Origin: JBGUXS01 sp045118155
GTDB lineage: Bacteria > Pseudomonadota > Alphaproteobacteria > CAAHEQ01 > UBA3637
NCBI GenBank assembly: GCA_045118155.1
Contig: JBGUXS010000081.1
Location: 1-29,590 of the forward strand
Length of the DNA: 29,590 bases
Reading direction: 5' to 3'
Below the pieces are notes generated by a model, which was given only the letters and a program-made list of their open reading frames with translations, had not been told where the DNA came from and searched no databases. Shown here piece by piece: positions 22,427-29,590 of the stretch (position 1 is the stretch's first letter; the number at the start of each line of letters is the position of its first letter). The position numbers were made by a program, and so were the translations under genes.

Positions 22427-23491
22427 ATGGCACTAGTTAGTTTACGGCAATTGTTAGATGATGCAGCTGAACATGGGTACGGGATTCCCGCATTTAATGT
22501 AAATAATATGGAACAAGTTTTGGCTATTTTAGGGGCGGCCGATGAAATGAATGCCCCCGTAATTATTCAAGCTAGTAAGGGGGCTAGGGCGTATGCTAAT
22601 GATGCGGTGTTAAAGCACCTAATGCAAAGTGCCGTAGAAATGTATCCGGATTTGCCGATTTGCGTACATCAAGACCATGGTTCTTCCACAGAAATTTGTT
22701 ATTCGGCGATGATGAACGGTTTTACGTCCGTGATGATGGATGGGTCATTGCAAGCGGATGGAAAGACCCCTGCATCGGTGGACTATAATATCCAAGTAAC
22801 CAAAGATGTTGCCACGGTGGCCCATGCTGTTGGGGTTTCTGTAGAAGGGGAATTGGGTTGTATCGGTTCTTTAGAAACTGGAAAAGGGGATAAAGAAGAT
22901 GGTCATGGTTTTGAAGGAAAATTGGATAAGTCAAAATTACTGACTGATCCCGATGAGGCGGTGCGTTTTGTTAAAGAAACCGAAGTAGATGCGTTGGCAG
23001 TGGCTATTGGGACATCCCACGGGGCTTATAAGTTTACGCGTAAGCCAGATGGCGCGATTTTATCTATTGATACCATTAAAAAGATTCATGCGAAATTACC
23101 AAATACACATTTGGTGATGCATGGATCGTCGTCGGTGCCACAAGATTTGCAGGATATTATTAATGCCTATGGTGGTAAGATGCCACAAACCTATGGGGTG
23201 CCGGTGCCTGAAATCCAAGAAGCGATTAAGCATGGGGTTCGTAAAGTAAATGTGGATACGGATTTAAGAATGGCTATGACTGGGGCGATCAGAAAATGCT
23301 TTACGGAAAATCCGGCCGAATTTGATCCGCGAAAGTATTTAAAACCGGCCATTGAAGCGATGAAAAAAGTGTGTATGGCGCGCTATACGGAATTTGGGGC
23401 GGCAGGACAAGCTGGGCATATTAAGCCGATTGCCTTGGCTAAAATGGCGGCCCGCTATAAAAGTCGGGAATTAGCACCGGAAATTAATTAA
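22427..23491 (+). CDS. fba: Class II fructose-bisphosphate aldolase, Calvin-cycle subtype
   Basis: 354 residues, the normal length of the Calvin-cycle (CbbA-like) subtype common in Alphaproteobacteria. It catalyses reversible cleavage of fructose 1,6-bisphosphate to glyceraldehyde 3-phosphate and DHAP, using zinc. Visible are YGIPAFNVNNMEQ near the start, VHQDHGSS with D83 and zinc ligand H84, SVMMDGSL, SVEGELG, GTSHGAYKF, VMHGSSSVP and the substrate loop VNVDTDLRMAMTG. An AGGAGG lies 9 nt before the ATG. No other Calvin-cycle gene is nearby, so a glycolytic or gluconeogenic role is more likely. The AsmA-like gene follows after 10 nt. Confidence 0.96.
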   Translation: MALVSLRQLLDDAAEHGYGIPAFNVNNMEQVLAILGAADEMNAPVIIQASKGARAYANDAVLKHLMQSAVEMYPDLPICVHQDHGSSTEICYSAMMNGFTSVMMDGSLQADGKTPASVDYNIQVTKDVATVAHAVGVSVEGELGCIGSLETGKGDKEDGHGFEGKLDKSKLLTDPDEAVRFVKETEVDALAVAIGTSHGAYKFTRKPDGAILSIDTIKKIHAKLPNTHLVMHGSSSVPQDLQDIINAYGGKMPQTYGVPVPEIQEAIKHGVRKVNVDTDLRMAMTGAIRKCFTENPAEFDPRKYLKPAIEAMKKVCMARYTEFGAAGQAGHIKPIALAKMAARYKSRELAPEIN

Positions 23492-23501
23492 AGGGGGAAA
23501 C

Positions 23502-24314
23502 ATGTTTAAATTTCTTAGAAATTTGATTTTATTATTGTTATCGCTGATCATTATCGCCTTGATAGCTTTATATTTTTATCTAGGGGCCGTTATTAAGTAT
23601 GGGGTTGAAAAATTTGTACCCCCTATTACTGGAACACCTGTTACGGTTGGAAATGTTGATATTTCTTTGACACAAGGAACAGCAACAGTTCAAAATTTGG
23701 CAGTGGGTAATCCTAAGGGCTTTTCCATCCCGAACGCTTTTTCTTTGGGGCGGATTACGGTTAGTGTGGATTTAAAATCCTTGCTGACGGATAAGATTAT
23801 TGTGAAACAAGTCTTGATTTCTAAGCCGGTTGCTAGTGTGGAATTATCAGGTGGCCGGATGAACTTGACCACGATTAATGATAATGTCCAAAAGTTTATT
23901 TCTTCTGGGGCGACGGAACCAGCTAAACCTGAAGCTAAGACAGAATCTAAATCTCAAAAAACGGTTGTGATTCGGGATTTGCGCTTTACAGATGGGGCGT
24001 TGCAACTTGGGGCGTTGGGTAAATCCATAGAAGTACCTTTGCCGGATATTTCTAAACAAAATATCGGGGAAAAATCCAATAAAACCGTGGCACAGAGTAT
24101 CGCAGAAGTGCTGTCCGTCTTTTCACTTGAAAGCGTGACAGCGGCGGGTAAATCCATCGTGAATTTAGGGAAAGAAACTATTCAAGGTGGAATAGATGCG
24201 GCCAAAGGCGCTGCCGATACGGTAACGAACTCTGTTTCCAGTGGGGTGGATTCCGTGAAGGGGGGCGTGAATTCCGTGAAAGATAGCGTTAAATCTTTAA
24301 AGAATCTGTTCTAA
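23502..24314 (+). CDS. AsmA-like envelope protein with short repetitive tail
   Basis: 270 residues. One N-terminal membrane helix (about 7-29) anchors the protein; the rest should face the periplasm. The segment after it (VPPITGTPVTVGNVDISLTQ, then GTATVQNLAVGNPKGF and LLTDKIIVKQVLIS) matches the start of AsmA/DUF748-type repeats, the bridge-like lipid-transport superfamily. This protein is far shorter than full AsmA proteins. The C-terminal 55 residues are low-complexity amphipathic repeats (VKGGVNSVKDSVKSLK). It begins 10 nt after fba and ends before a strong terminator, so the two probably form one transcript, though no functional link is obvious. A role in envelope lipid homeostasis is inferred from the family only. 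Confidence 0.7.
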   Translation: MFKFLRNLILLLLSLIIIALIALYFYLGAVIKYGVEKFVPPITGTPVTVGNVDISLTQGTATVQNLAVGNPKGFSIPNAFSLGRITVSVDLKSLLTDKIIVKQVLISKPVASVELSGGRMNLTTINDNVQKFISSGATEPAKPEAKTESKSQKTVVIRDLRFTDGALQLGALGKSIEVPLPDISKQNIGEKSNKTVAQSIAEVLSVFSLESVTAAGKSIVNLGKETIQGGIDAAKGAADTVTNSVSSGVDSVKGGVNSVKDSVKSLKNLF

Positions 24315-24330
24315 AAGGAAGATAAACATA

Positions 24331-24365
24331 AAACACCCCCTTTTATCCAAAGGGGGTGTTTGTTT
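24331..24365. terminator. Bidirectional terminator between the AsmA-like gene and the coiled-coil gene
   Basis: A perfect 13-bp stem (24331-24343 with 24349-24361) with a five-base loop, followed by TTTT on the plus strand. It lies in the 50-nt gap between two convergent genes. Confidence 0.88.
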
Positions 24366-24922
24366 TAGGCCAGTGTCCGGCCAGCATTGATATGTGTGCG
24401 CCGGATTAAGCCTTTTGGGGGAACAGGTGGTTCTACTTGTGTTGTGGGGTGCCCATTTTCAGGTTGCGCCGCCACTTGCCGAGGTTTGACCGGTTCCGCA
24501 GTTGTATCTGTGGATACTTCTTTTTCCCTCAAAAAATGTTGCCGCCAAGGAGAGATAGTTAGTTTTTCGGATTTATCGGCTTCGTTCTGCATTTCTTGGG
24601 GTTCCAAATCGGGTTGGGCTGATTTGCCTTTGAGCTGTTCCAATTGCCTAGAAAGGAAATCCGTGCCTTCTTTTTCTTGTTCGGGCAGATTTTGTTTTTC
24701 CTCATCCTTTGGGGGAACAGGTTCTGGCGTTCCCATTTTTACCAATTCGTCTTTGATTTCGTTTAATTTGGATTCCAAAGTGTGGACAGCGTTTTCAAGG
24801 ATTTCCTGAGCTTTATATAATTCGGAAATTTTTAGGTTTTGAACCTGCATTTCCTGTTGGGGTAGGGTTTTCTTTTCGACATCCTGCGCTTCGGAAACCG
24901 AGGGTGTTTTTTCATCGTTCAT
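24365..24922 (-). CDS. Coiled-coil and disordered hydrophilic protein, unknown function
   Basis: 185 residues from the ATG at 24922, chosen because AGGAGGG lies 5 nt upstream; a longer in-frame reading overlaps the promoter. Residues about 25-63 form a likely coiled coil (LKISELYKAQEILENAVHTL and on). The rest is rich in Pro, Glu, Gln and Lys and looks disordered. A conserved-looking basic motif KGLIRRTHINAGRTLA closes the protein. No membrane segment, signal or enzyme motif is seen and I do not recognise a family. It has a near-consensus promoter and its own terminator, so it is well expressed and monocistronic. Its position divergent from dnaN is suggestive but not proof of a replication role. 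Confidence 0.7.
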   Translation of the reverse strand: MNDEKTPSVSEAQDVEKKTLPQQEMQVQNLKISELYKAQEILENAVHTLESKLNEIKDELVKMGTPEPVPPKDEEKQNLPEQEKEGTDFLSRQLEQLKGKSAQPDLEPQEMQNEADKSEKLTISPWRQHFLREKEVSTDTTAEPVKPRQVAAQPENGHPTTQVEPPVPPKGLIRRTHINAGRTLA

Positions 24923-24947
24923 AGGGCCCTCCTTTTTCTGTAAAATC

Positions 24948-24976
24948 AGTGTAGCATAAAATTGTCTATTTGTCAA
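24948..24976 (-). promoter_or_regulatory. Near-consensus sigma70 promoter for the coiled-coil gene
   Basis: On the minus strand a perfect TTGACA (24971-24976), 17 nt, then TACACT (24948-24953), 26 nt before the ATG at 24922. The remaining gap to dnaN (24977-25147) holds A/T tracts but no clear dnaN promoter and no DnaA box. Confidence 0.8.
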
Positions 24977-25147
24977 GATGTCTTTGTGGAATTTGGGGGG
25001 CTCAAGCCTTTTAAAAAACGATGTAAAAACAAGGGGTTAAAAACAGGTAAAAAAAATCCCAAAAAAGCACATTTTTTTGTATCTTTTTTTAAAAAAATGA
25101 GGTAGGATACCCTTGTTTTTAGTTATTACGTCATAAGGATAAATGAA

Positions 25148-26263
25148 ATGAAAATTACAGTTGAACGTACCTTGCTTTTAAAAGCACTTTCCCATGCCCA
25201 AAGTATTGTTGAAAAACGCCAGACTATTCCTATTTTGGCGAACGTTTTGTTGCTTGCCGAAGGGGATATGTTGATTTTACGGGCTACGGATAGTGAGCTT
25301 GAAATTTCGGAACAAATTGCAGCTTCTGTGGAAGACAGCGGCTCTGTCACGGCGCCGGCTAGAAAGCTTTATGAAATTGTCAATAAATTGCCGGATGGAT
25401 CGCAAGTGAATTTAGTGTTATCGGAAAACAAAGCACAAGTAACGGTCAGCTGTGGACGATCTCGGTTTTCTTTGCCAACTTTAACGGCCGAAGAATTTCC
25501 AACAATGACACAGGCTGATATGCCGACCCGTTTTACGTTGGCGTCTTCGGAATTGTTGTATTTGATTAATAACACAAGTTTTGCCGTTTCTGTGGAAGAA
25601 ACGCGGTATAATTTGAACGGGATTTATGTGCATGCTCATACGGTTGAAGGGGCGAACGTGCTTCGGGCAGTGGCAACCGATGGACACCGCCTCGCCTGTG
25701 CAGATGTATCTTTGCCGGATGGGGCGGCGGATATGGCGGGAATTATTATCCCCCGAAAGACCATTGCTGAAGTATCTAAATTGGTTTCAGGTACAGAAAA
25801 TCCGGTAGAAATTGCGGCCTCATCCCAACAAATTTGTTTTAAAATTGGGGATGTTGTGTTGGTGTCACGTTTAATTGATGGGCAATATCCAGATTATGAA
25901 AAAGTGATTCCCACCAGCAATGATAAAGTGATGGAGGTTGAAGCCGATGCTTTGGCCACGGTCATTGAACGGGTATCTGTGGTTTCTGAAAAGACCCGTG
26001 GGGTCAAAATTATGTTGCAAAAGAATTTGTTGAAGGCCTATATGACGAACCCTGACGAAGGAACCGCCGAAGACGAAGTTGAAGTGGCCTATGAAGGGGA
26101 AGATTTTGAAACAGGTTTTAATTTCAGATACTTACTTGATATTCTTAATCAATTAAAAGGTACTGTGGTTCAAGTATCTTTCTTAGAAATGGCGTCGCCG
26201 ATTGTCTTGAAAGATGCCAAAAAGGCCGGTGTTTTGTTTGTCTTGATGCCGATGCGGGTGTAA
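25148..26263 (+). CDS. dnaN: DNA polymerase III beta subunit (sliding clamp)
   Basis: 371 residues, normal for the family. The protein forms the ring that holds DNA polymerase III on DNA. Three clamp domains are expected at about 1-120, 130-245 and 250-371; the sequence shows MKITVERTLLLKALSHAQSI, RQTIPILANVLL, then ATDGHRLACADV and FNFRYLLDIL, and ends with VLFVLMPMRV, the typical C-terminal strand. AAGGAT precedes the ATG. It is the first gene of dnaN-recF-gyrB, with 11 nt to recF. dnaA is not next to it. Confidence 0.97.
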   Translation: MKITVERTLLLKALSHAQSIVEKRQTIPILANVLLLAEGDMLILRATDSELEISEQIAASVEDSGSVTAPARKLYEIVNKLPDGSQVNLVLSENKAQVTVSCGRSRFSLPTLTAEEFPTMTQADMPTRFTLASSELLYLINNTSFAVSVEETRYNLNGIYVHAHTVEGANVLRAVATDGHRLACADVSLPDGAADMAGIIIPRKTIAEVSKLVSGTENPVEIAASSQQICFKIGDVVLVSRLIDGQYPDYEKVIPTSNDKVMEVEADALATVIERVSVVSEKTRGVKIMLQKNLLKAYMTNPDEGTAEDEVEVAYEGEDFETGFNFRYLLDILNQLKGTVVQVSFLEMASPIVLKDAKKAGVLFVLMPMRV

Positions 26264-26274
26264 TAAGGGGGCCC

Positions 26275-27411
26275 ATGTCCATCAAAAAAACGGGGGTTGC
26301 GCGTTTAAAGTTGACGCATTTTAGATCGTACCAGAACTTGGATTTAGGGGTGGATACGTCTTTGTGTCCTGTGGTATTGACTGGGCCAAACGGGATTGGC
26401 AAGACAAATGTCTTAGAGGCCGTCTCTTTTTTGGCCCCAGGGCGGGGATTACGATCGGCGCGTTTGATGGATGTTGCCCATCAAGATGGGGCTGGGGATA
26501 AGACTTGGTCGGTGGTATCGTCTTTGACGTGTGGAGATTTTGAAACGCAAGTGGGGACGGGGATAACCTTAGACAGTGATCGCCGGCAAGTTAAAATAGA
26601 CGGTAAGTCCACATCCAAGCAAGCGGCTTTGGGGGAAGTGGCACGGATTTTATGGCTAACCCCGGCTCAAGACAGGTTGTTTTCGGGGGAACCGGTGGCT
26701 AGACGTCGGTTTTTAGATCGTCTTGTTCAGGCGTTTGACCCCGAACATGCAGGGCGTCTTTCTAGTTATGGGGCGGCTTTGAAAGAATGGACATGTTTGT
26801 TAAAGGAAGGGCGTTTTGATGAAGCGTGGCTCGGTGCTTTGGAACGGCAAATTGTGGCATCCGGTGTATCCCTTGCGGCTTCCCGACAAGAGGTTGTAGA
26901 TCGTATTACCCCGTATTTACAAAAGGAAAAGGGGCTAGATTTTCCTGTGGCTGAATTGAAATTAACGGGGATGTTGGAAGAAAAATTATGGCAAGAATCG
27001 GCTGTTTGGGTAGAAGAATTTTTTGCCGATTATTTACGGCGGTCGCGGTCAGCCTGTGCTAGGGGGCAAAACGTGGCTGGGGCGCATACGTCTGATTTTT
27101 CTGTTGTCTATCAGCAAAAGGGGCGAGAGGCTTCTTTAGCGTCCTCTGGCGAACAAAAAGCTTTGCTTATCTCATTGATTTTAGCGGAAGTTTCGGCATT
27201 GGTGGCGGAACAAGGTATTGGACCGATTTTGCTGCTAGATGAAGTGACGGCACACTTGGATGATCGTCGGCGTACGGATTTAATGGGACGATTAAAGGAT
27301 TTGCCGGCGCAAGTTTGGATGACAGGGTCAGAACCAGATCATTTTAAGGCATTAGGGGCAAATAAGTGCTTGTATGATGTTGAACAATTTTATTTAAAGA
27401 AAGTGGCATAA
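26275..27411 (+). CDS. recF: Recombination and repair ATPase RecF
   Basis: 378 residues. RecF is an SMC-like ATPase that loads RecA at gaps together with RecO and RecR. The Walker A motif GPNGIGKT is at 37-44, the signature ASSGEQKALL at 289-298, and Walker B ILLLDEVTAHLD has D322/E323. The N-terminal LKLTHFRSYQNLDL is the usual RecF opening. The start ATG follows AAGGGGG. The gene is read from the dnaN transcript. Confidence 0.96.
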   Translation: MSIKKTGVARLKLTHFRSYQNLDLGVDTSLCPVVLTGPNGIGKTNVLEAVSFLAPGRGLRSARLMDVAHQDGAGDKTWSVVSSLTCGDFETQVGTGITLDSDRRQVKIDGKSTSKQAALGEVARILWLTPAQDRLFSGEPVARRRFLDRLVQAFDPEHAGRLSSYGAALKEWTCLLKEGRFDEAWLGALERQIVASGVSLAASRQEVVDRITPYLQKEKGLDFPVAELKLTGMLEEKLWQESAVWVEEFFADYLRRSRSACARGQNVAGAHTSDFSVVYQQKGREASLASSGEQKALLISLILAEVSALVAEQGIGPILLLDEVTAHLDDRRRTDLMGRLKDLPAQVWMTGSEPDHFKALGANKCLYDVEQFYLKKVA

Positions 27412-27425
27412 CGAAAGGAAATGAA

Positions 27426-29590
27426 ATGACACAGGAATATAATGCGGAATCAATTAAGGTCTTACGGGGGTTAGATGCGGTTAGAAAACGTCCTGGGATG
27501 TATATTGGGGACACAGATGATGGTACAGGGCTTCACCACATGGTGTATGAAGTGTTGGACAATTCTATTGATGAAGCGTTAGCCGGCTATTGCGATAAAG
27601 TAGATGTGATTTTAAATCCGGACGGCAGTGCCACCATTACCGATGACGGACGGGGGATTCCAACGGGAATTCATAAAGAAGAAGGGGTGTCCGCCGCCGA
27701 AGTTATTATGACTCAATTGCATGCTGGGGGTAAGTTTGATAACAATTCTTATAAAGTTTCTGGTGGGTTGCACGGGGTAGGGGTATCTGTGGTGAACGCC
27801 TTATCCGATTGGTTGGAATTAAGAATTTGGCGGGATGACAAGGAACATTATGCGCGGTTTGAAAACGGGGTGACGGTGGAACATTTGCGCGTGGTGGGGC
27901 CTGCCCCAGGGCGTCATGGAACGGCGGTTACTTTCCACCCATCTACGGAAACGTTTAAAAACATTGTCTTTGATTTTGCAACCTTGGAACACCGGATTCG
28001 GGAACTAGCATTTTTGAATTCTGGGGTGCATTTGGGCCTCACAGATAACCGGACATCGGAACCAAAATACACAGAATTTAAGTATGAAGGGGGGATAGAG
28101 GCGTTTGTGCGTTATTTGAATACGTCTAAGAACTCTTTGCAAGGGGCCCCGTTTGATATTTCTGGCGAAAAAGATGGGATAACGGTAGAGGCCGCCTTTG
28201 AATGGACAGATGGATATCATGAAACGTGTTTATGCTTTACAAATAATATTCCGCAACGGGATGGGGGAACGCACCTTGCGGGGTTGCGATCGGCCCTAAC
28301 AAGAACGATTAACAACTATGCAATGGCCTCGGGTCTTCTAAAAAAAGAAAAAGTAGAACTGGCAGGGGAAGATATGCGTGAAGGCTTAACCGTGGTGTTA
28401 TCGGTAAAGGTGCCAGATCCGAAATTTTCATCTCAGACCAAAGATAAATTGGTATCGTCCGAAGTACGTCCTGTCGTTGAAAACGTAATTGCGGACAAAT
28501 TGGAACAATGGTTGGAAGAACACCCGAATGAAGCCAAGAATATTATTGGGAAAGTAGTGGAAGCGGCGGCGGCTCGTGAAGCGGCCCGGCGGGCTAGGGA
28601 TTTAACCCGGCGTAAAGGGGTGCTGGATATTGCCTCACTTCCTGGAAAATTAGCCGATTGTCAAAACAAAGACCCGGCCGAATCTGAAATTTTTATTGTG
28701 GAAGGGGATTCGGCTGGTGGTTCTGCTAAACAAGGACGCAATCGGTTGAATCAAGCAATTTTACCACTTCGGGGAAAGATTTTGAATGTGGAACGGGCGC
28801 GGTTTGACCGGATGTTGTCTTCGGCAGAAATTGGAACGTTGGTGACGGCCTTAGGCACCGGCATTGGTAAAGATGATTTTAATATTGATAAAATTCGGTA
28901 TCATAAAATCATTATCATGACCGATGCTGATGTGGATGGGGCGCATATCAGAACGTTGCTTTTGACTTTCTTCTTTCGGCAAATGCCCGAAATTATTGAA
29001 AAAGGATATCTGTATATTGCACAGCCCCCCTTGTATCGGGCCAAACGTGGTAATTCCGAAATTTACCTAAAGGATGATAAGGAATTAGAAGATTATTTAA
29101 TCCAAAATGGGACGTCAGATGCGTGTTTGATTACGGCCGACGGTCGGCAGATTGCGGGGAACGATTTAATTGATTGTATTGAAGGGGCACGTCAAGCCCG
29201 GCACTTGATCTTGTCTATGGCCAAGCGTATCCCGTATAAGATTATTGCGCAAATGGCTATTTCCGGCTTGTTCGGTGGTAAAAAGTGTGATGAGACGTTC
29301 TGTGCGGAGCTGGATGCCCTTGAAAAAGAATACGAACGCGGATGGCATTATGCCTATGAAGGGGATGATTTGGTCTTTACGCGAACCGTGCGTGGGGTGA
29401 CGGAACGGCATGTATTGGACACGGACTTAATGAATTGTGCCGAAGCCCGTAAATTGCAAGAAATTTCCGAAACTTTGCAATCCTATTACCATAAGCCCGC
29501 GACCTTAAAGATTAAGGAAGAAAGCTATCCGATTTATGGGCCAGTTTCGCTGACGGATACGATTTTTGCTTTAGGGCGTAAAGGGGTGGC
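27426..29590 (+). CDS. gyrB: DNA gyrase subunit B, 3' end beyond the window
   Basis: 721 codons are present from the ATG at 27426, with AAAGGAA upstream, and the frame is open to the edge; about 80 residues of a typical 800-residue GyrB should be missing. The GHKL ATPase domain shows RKRPGMYIGDTDDGTGLHHM, DNSIDEALAG, DDGRGIPTGIH and SGGLHGVGVSVVNALS. The TOPRIM region has VEGDSAGGSAKQGRNR (E426) and MTDADVDGAH (D500, D502, D504 metal site). An insertion after the TOPRIM core, typical of Gram-negative GyrB, appears present. Gyrase introduces negative supercoils with GyrA. The gap to recF is 14 nt, consistent with one operon. No frameshift was found on reading through. Confidence 0.97.
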   Translation, partial: MTQEYNAESIKVLRGLDAVRKRPGMYIGDTDDGTGLHHMVYEVLDNSIDEALAGYCDKVDVILNPDGSATITDDGRGIPTGIHKEEGVSAAEVIMTQLHAGGKFDNNSYKVSGGLHGVGVSVVNALSDWLELRIWRDDKEHYARFENGVTVEHLRVVGPAPGRHGTAVTFHPSTETFKNIVFDFATLEHRIRELAFLNSGVHLGLTDNRTSEPKYTEFKYEGGIEAFVRYLNTSKNSLQGAPFDISGEKDGITVEAAFEWTDGYHETCLCFTNNIPQRDGGTHLAGLRSALTRTINNYAMASGLLKKEKVELAGEDMREGLTVVLSVKVPDPKFSSQTKDKLVSSEVRPVVENVIADKLEQWLEEHPNEAKNIIGKVVEAAAAREAARRARDLTRRKGVLDIASLPGKLADCQNKDPAESEIFIVEGDSAGGSAKQGRNRLNQAILPLRGKILNVERARFDRMLSSAEIGTLVTALGTGIGKDDFNIDKIRYHKIIIMTDADVDGAHIRTLLLTFFFRQMPEIIEKGYLYIAQPPLYRAKRGNSEIYLKDDKELEDYLIQNGTSDACLITADGRQIAGNDLIDCIEGARQARHLILSMAKRIPYKIIAQMAISGLFGGKKCDETFCAELDALEKEYERGWHYAYEGDDLVFTRTVRGVTERHVLDTDLMNCAEARKLQEISETLQSYYHKPATLKIKEESYPIYGPVSLTDTIFALGRKGV

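Noticed and set aside
1..29590. CRISPR arrays, insertion sequences, toxin-antitoxin pairs and other defence modules
   Set aside because: No regularly spaced repeats, no terminal inverted repeats with a transposase, and no recognisable defence-gene motifs were seen on either strand.

Overview
The window reads as a chromosomal segment of a low-GC Alphaproteobacterium. The pointers are an alphaproteobacterial-looking L31, GyrB and Calvin-subtype class II aldolase, a eukaryote-like (type 2) isoleucyl-tRNA synthetase of the kind known from Rickettsia, an outer-membrane autotransporter, and many clear sigma70-type promoters with 16-18 nt spacers. A host-associated or gut alphaproteobacterium fits, but the exact lineage is inference. 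I saw no transposase, CRISPR array, prophage or rRNA gene.

Layout. (1) 1-5050 is a mixed accessory stretch: a lipoprotein cut by the left edge, a histidine phosphatase, a two-domain HD protein whose second HD domain looks dead, a small membrane protein with a winged-helix-like tail, a large GT-C-like membrane protein, and a small two-TM protein. (2) 5050-7350 holds a terminator, an intergenic stretch dense in inverted repeats, and an A+T-rich GT8-GT4 fusion glycosyltransferase that looks acquired. (3) 7435-10555 holds mnmA (variant active site, probably leaderless mRNA), a convergent SulP transporter and rpmE. (4) 10556-11157 is a gene-poor stretch around tRNA-Ser(CGA), with a second copy of the tRNA 3' end 267 bp away. 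(5) 11158-16425 is a 1755-residue autotransporter. (6) 16527-18972 on the minus strand is a compact five-gene run rpsF-rpsR-rplI-rpmF-plsX behind one promoter. (7) ileS (minus) is divergent from fba plus an AsmA-like gene (plus). (8) A coiled-coil/disordered protein of unknown role is divergent from dnaN-recF-gyrB; gyrB runs off the right edge.

How it fits together. Regions 6-8 are housekeeping: translation, the first step of phospholipid synthesis, glycolysis/gluconeogenesis, and replication and repair. Regions 1, 2 and 5 are the flexible part. They are dominated by envelope and surface functions (lipoprotein, glycosyltransferases, SulP transporter, autotransporter), as expected for a bacterium remodelling its surface.

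Most noteworthy: the degenerate HD duplication, the structured RNA-like region before the glycosyltransferase fusion, MnmA lacking its usual distal cysteine, the duplicated tRNA-Ser end, and the type 2 IleRS. I did not find one obvious new multi-gene defence or mobile system.
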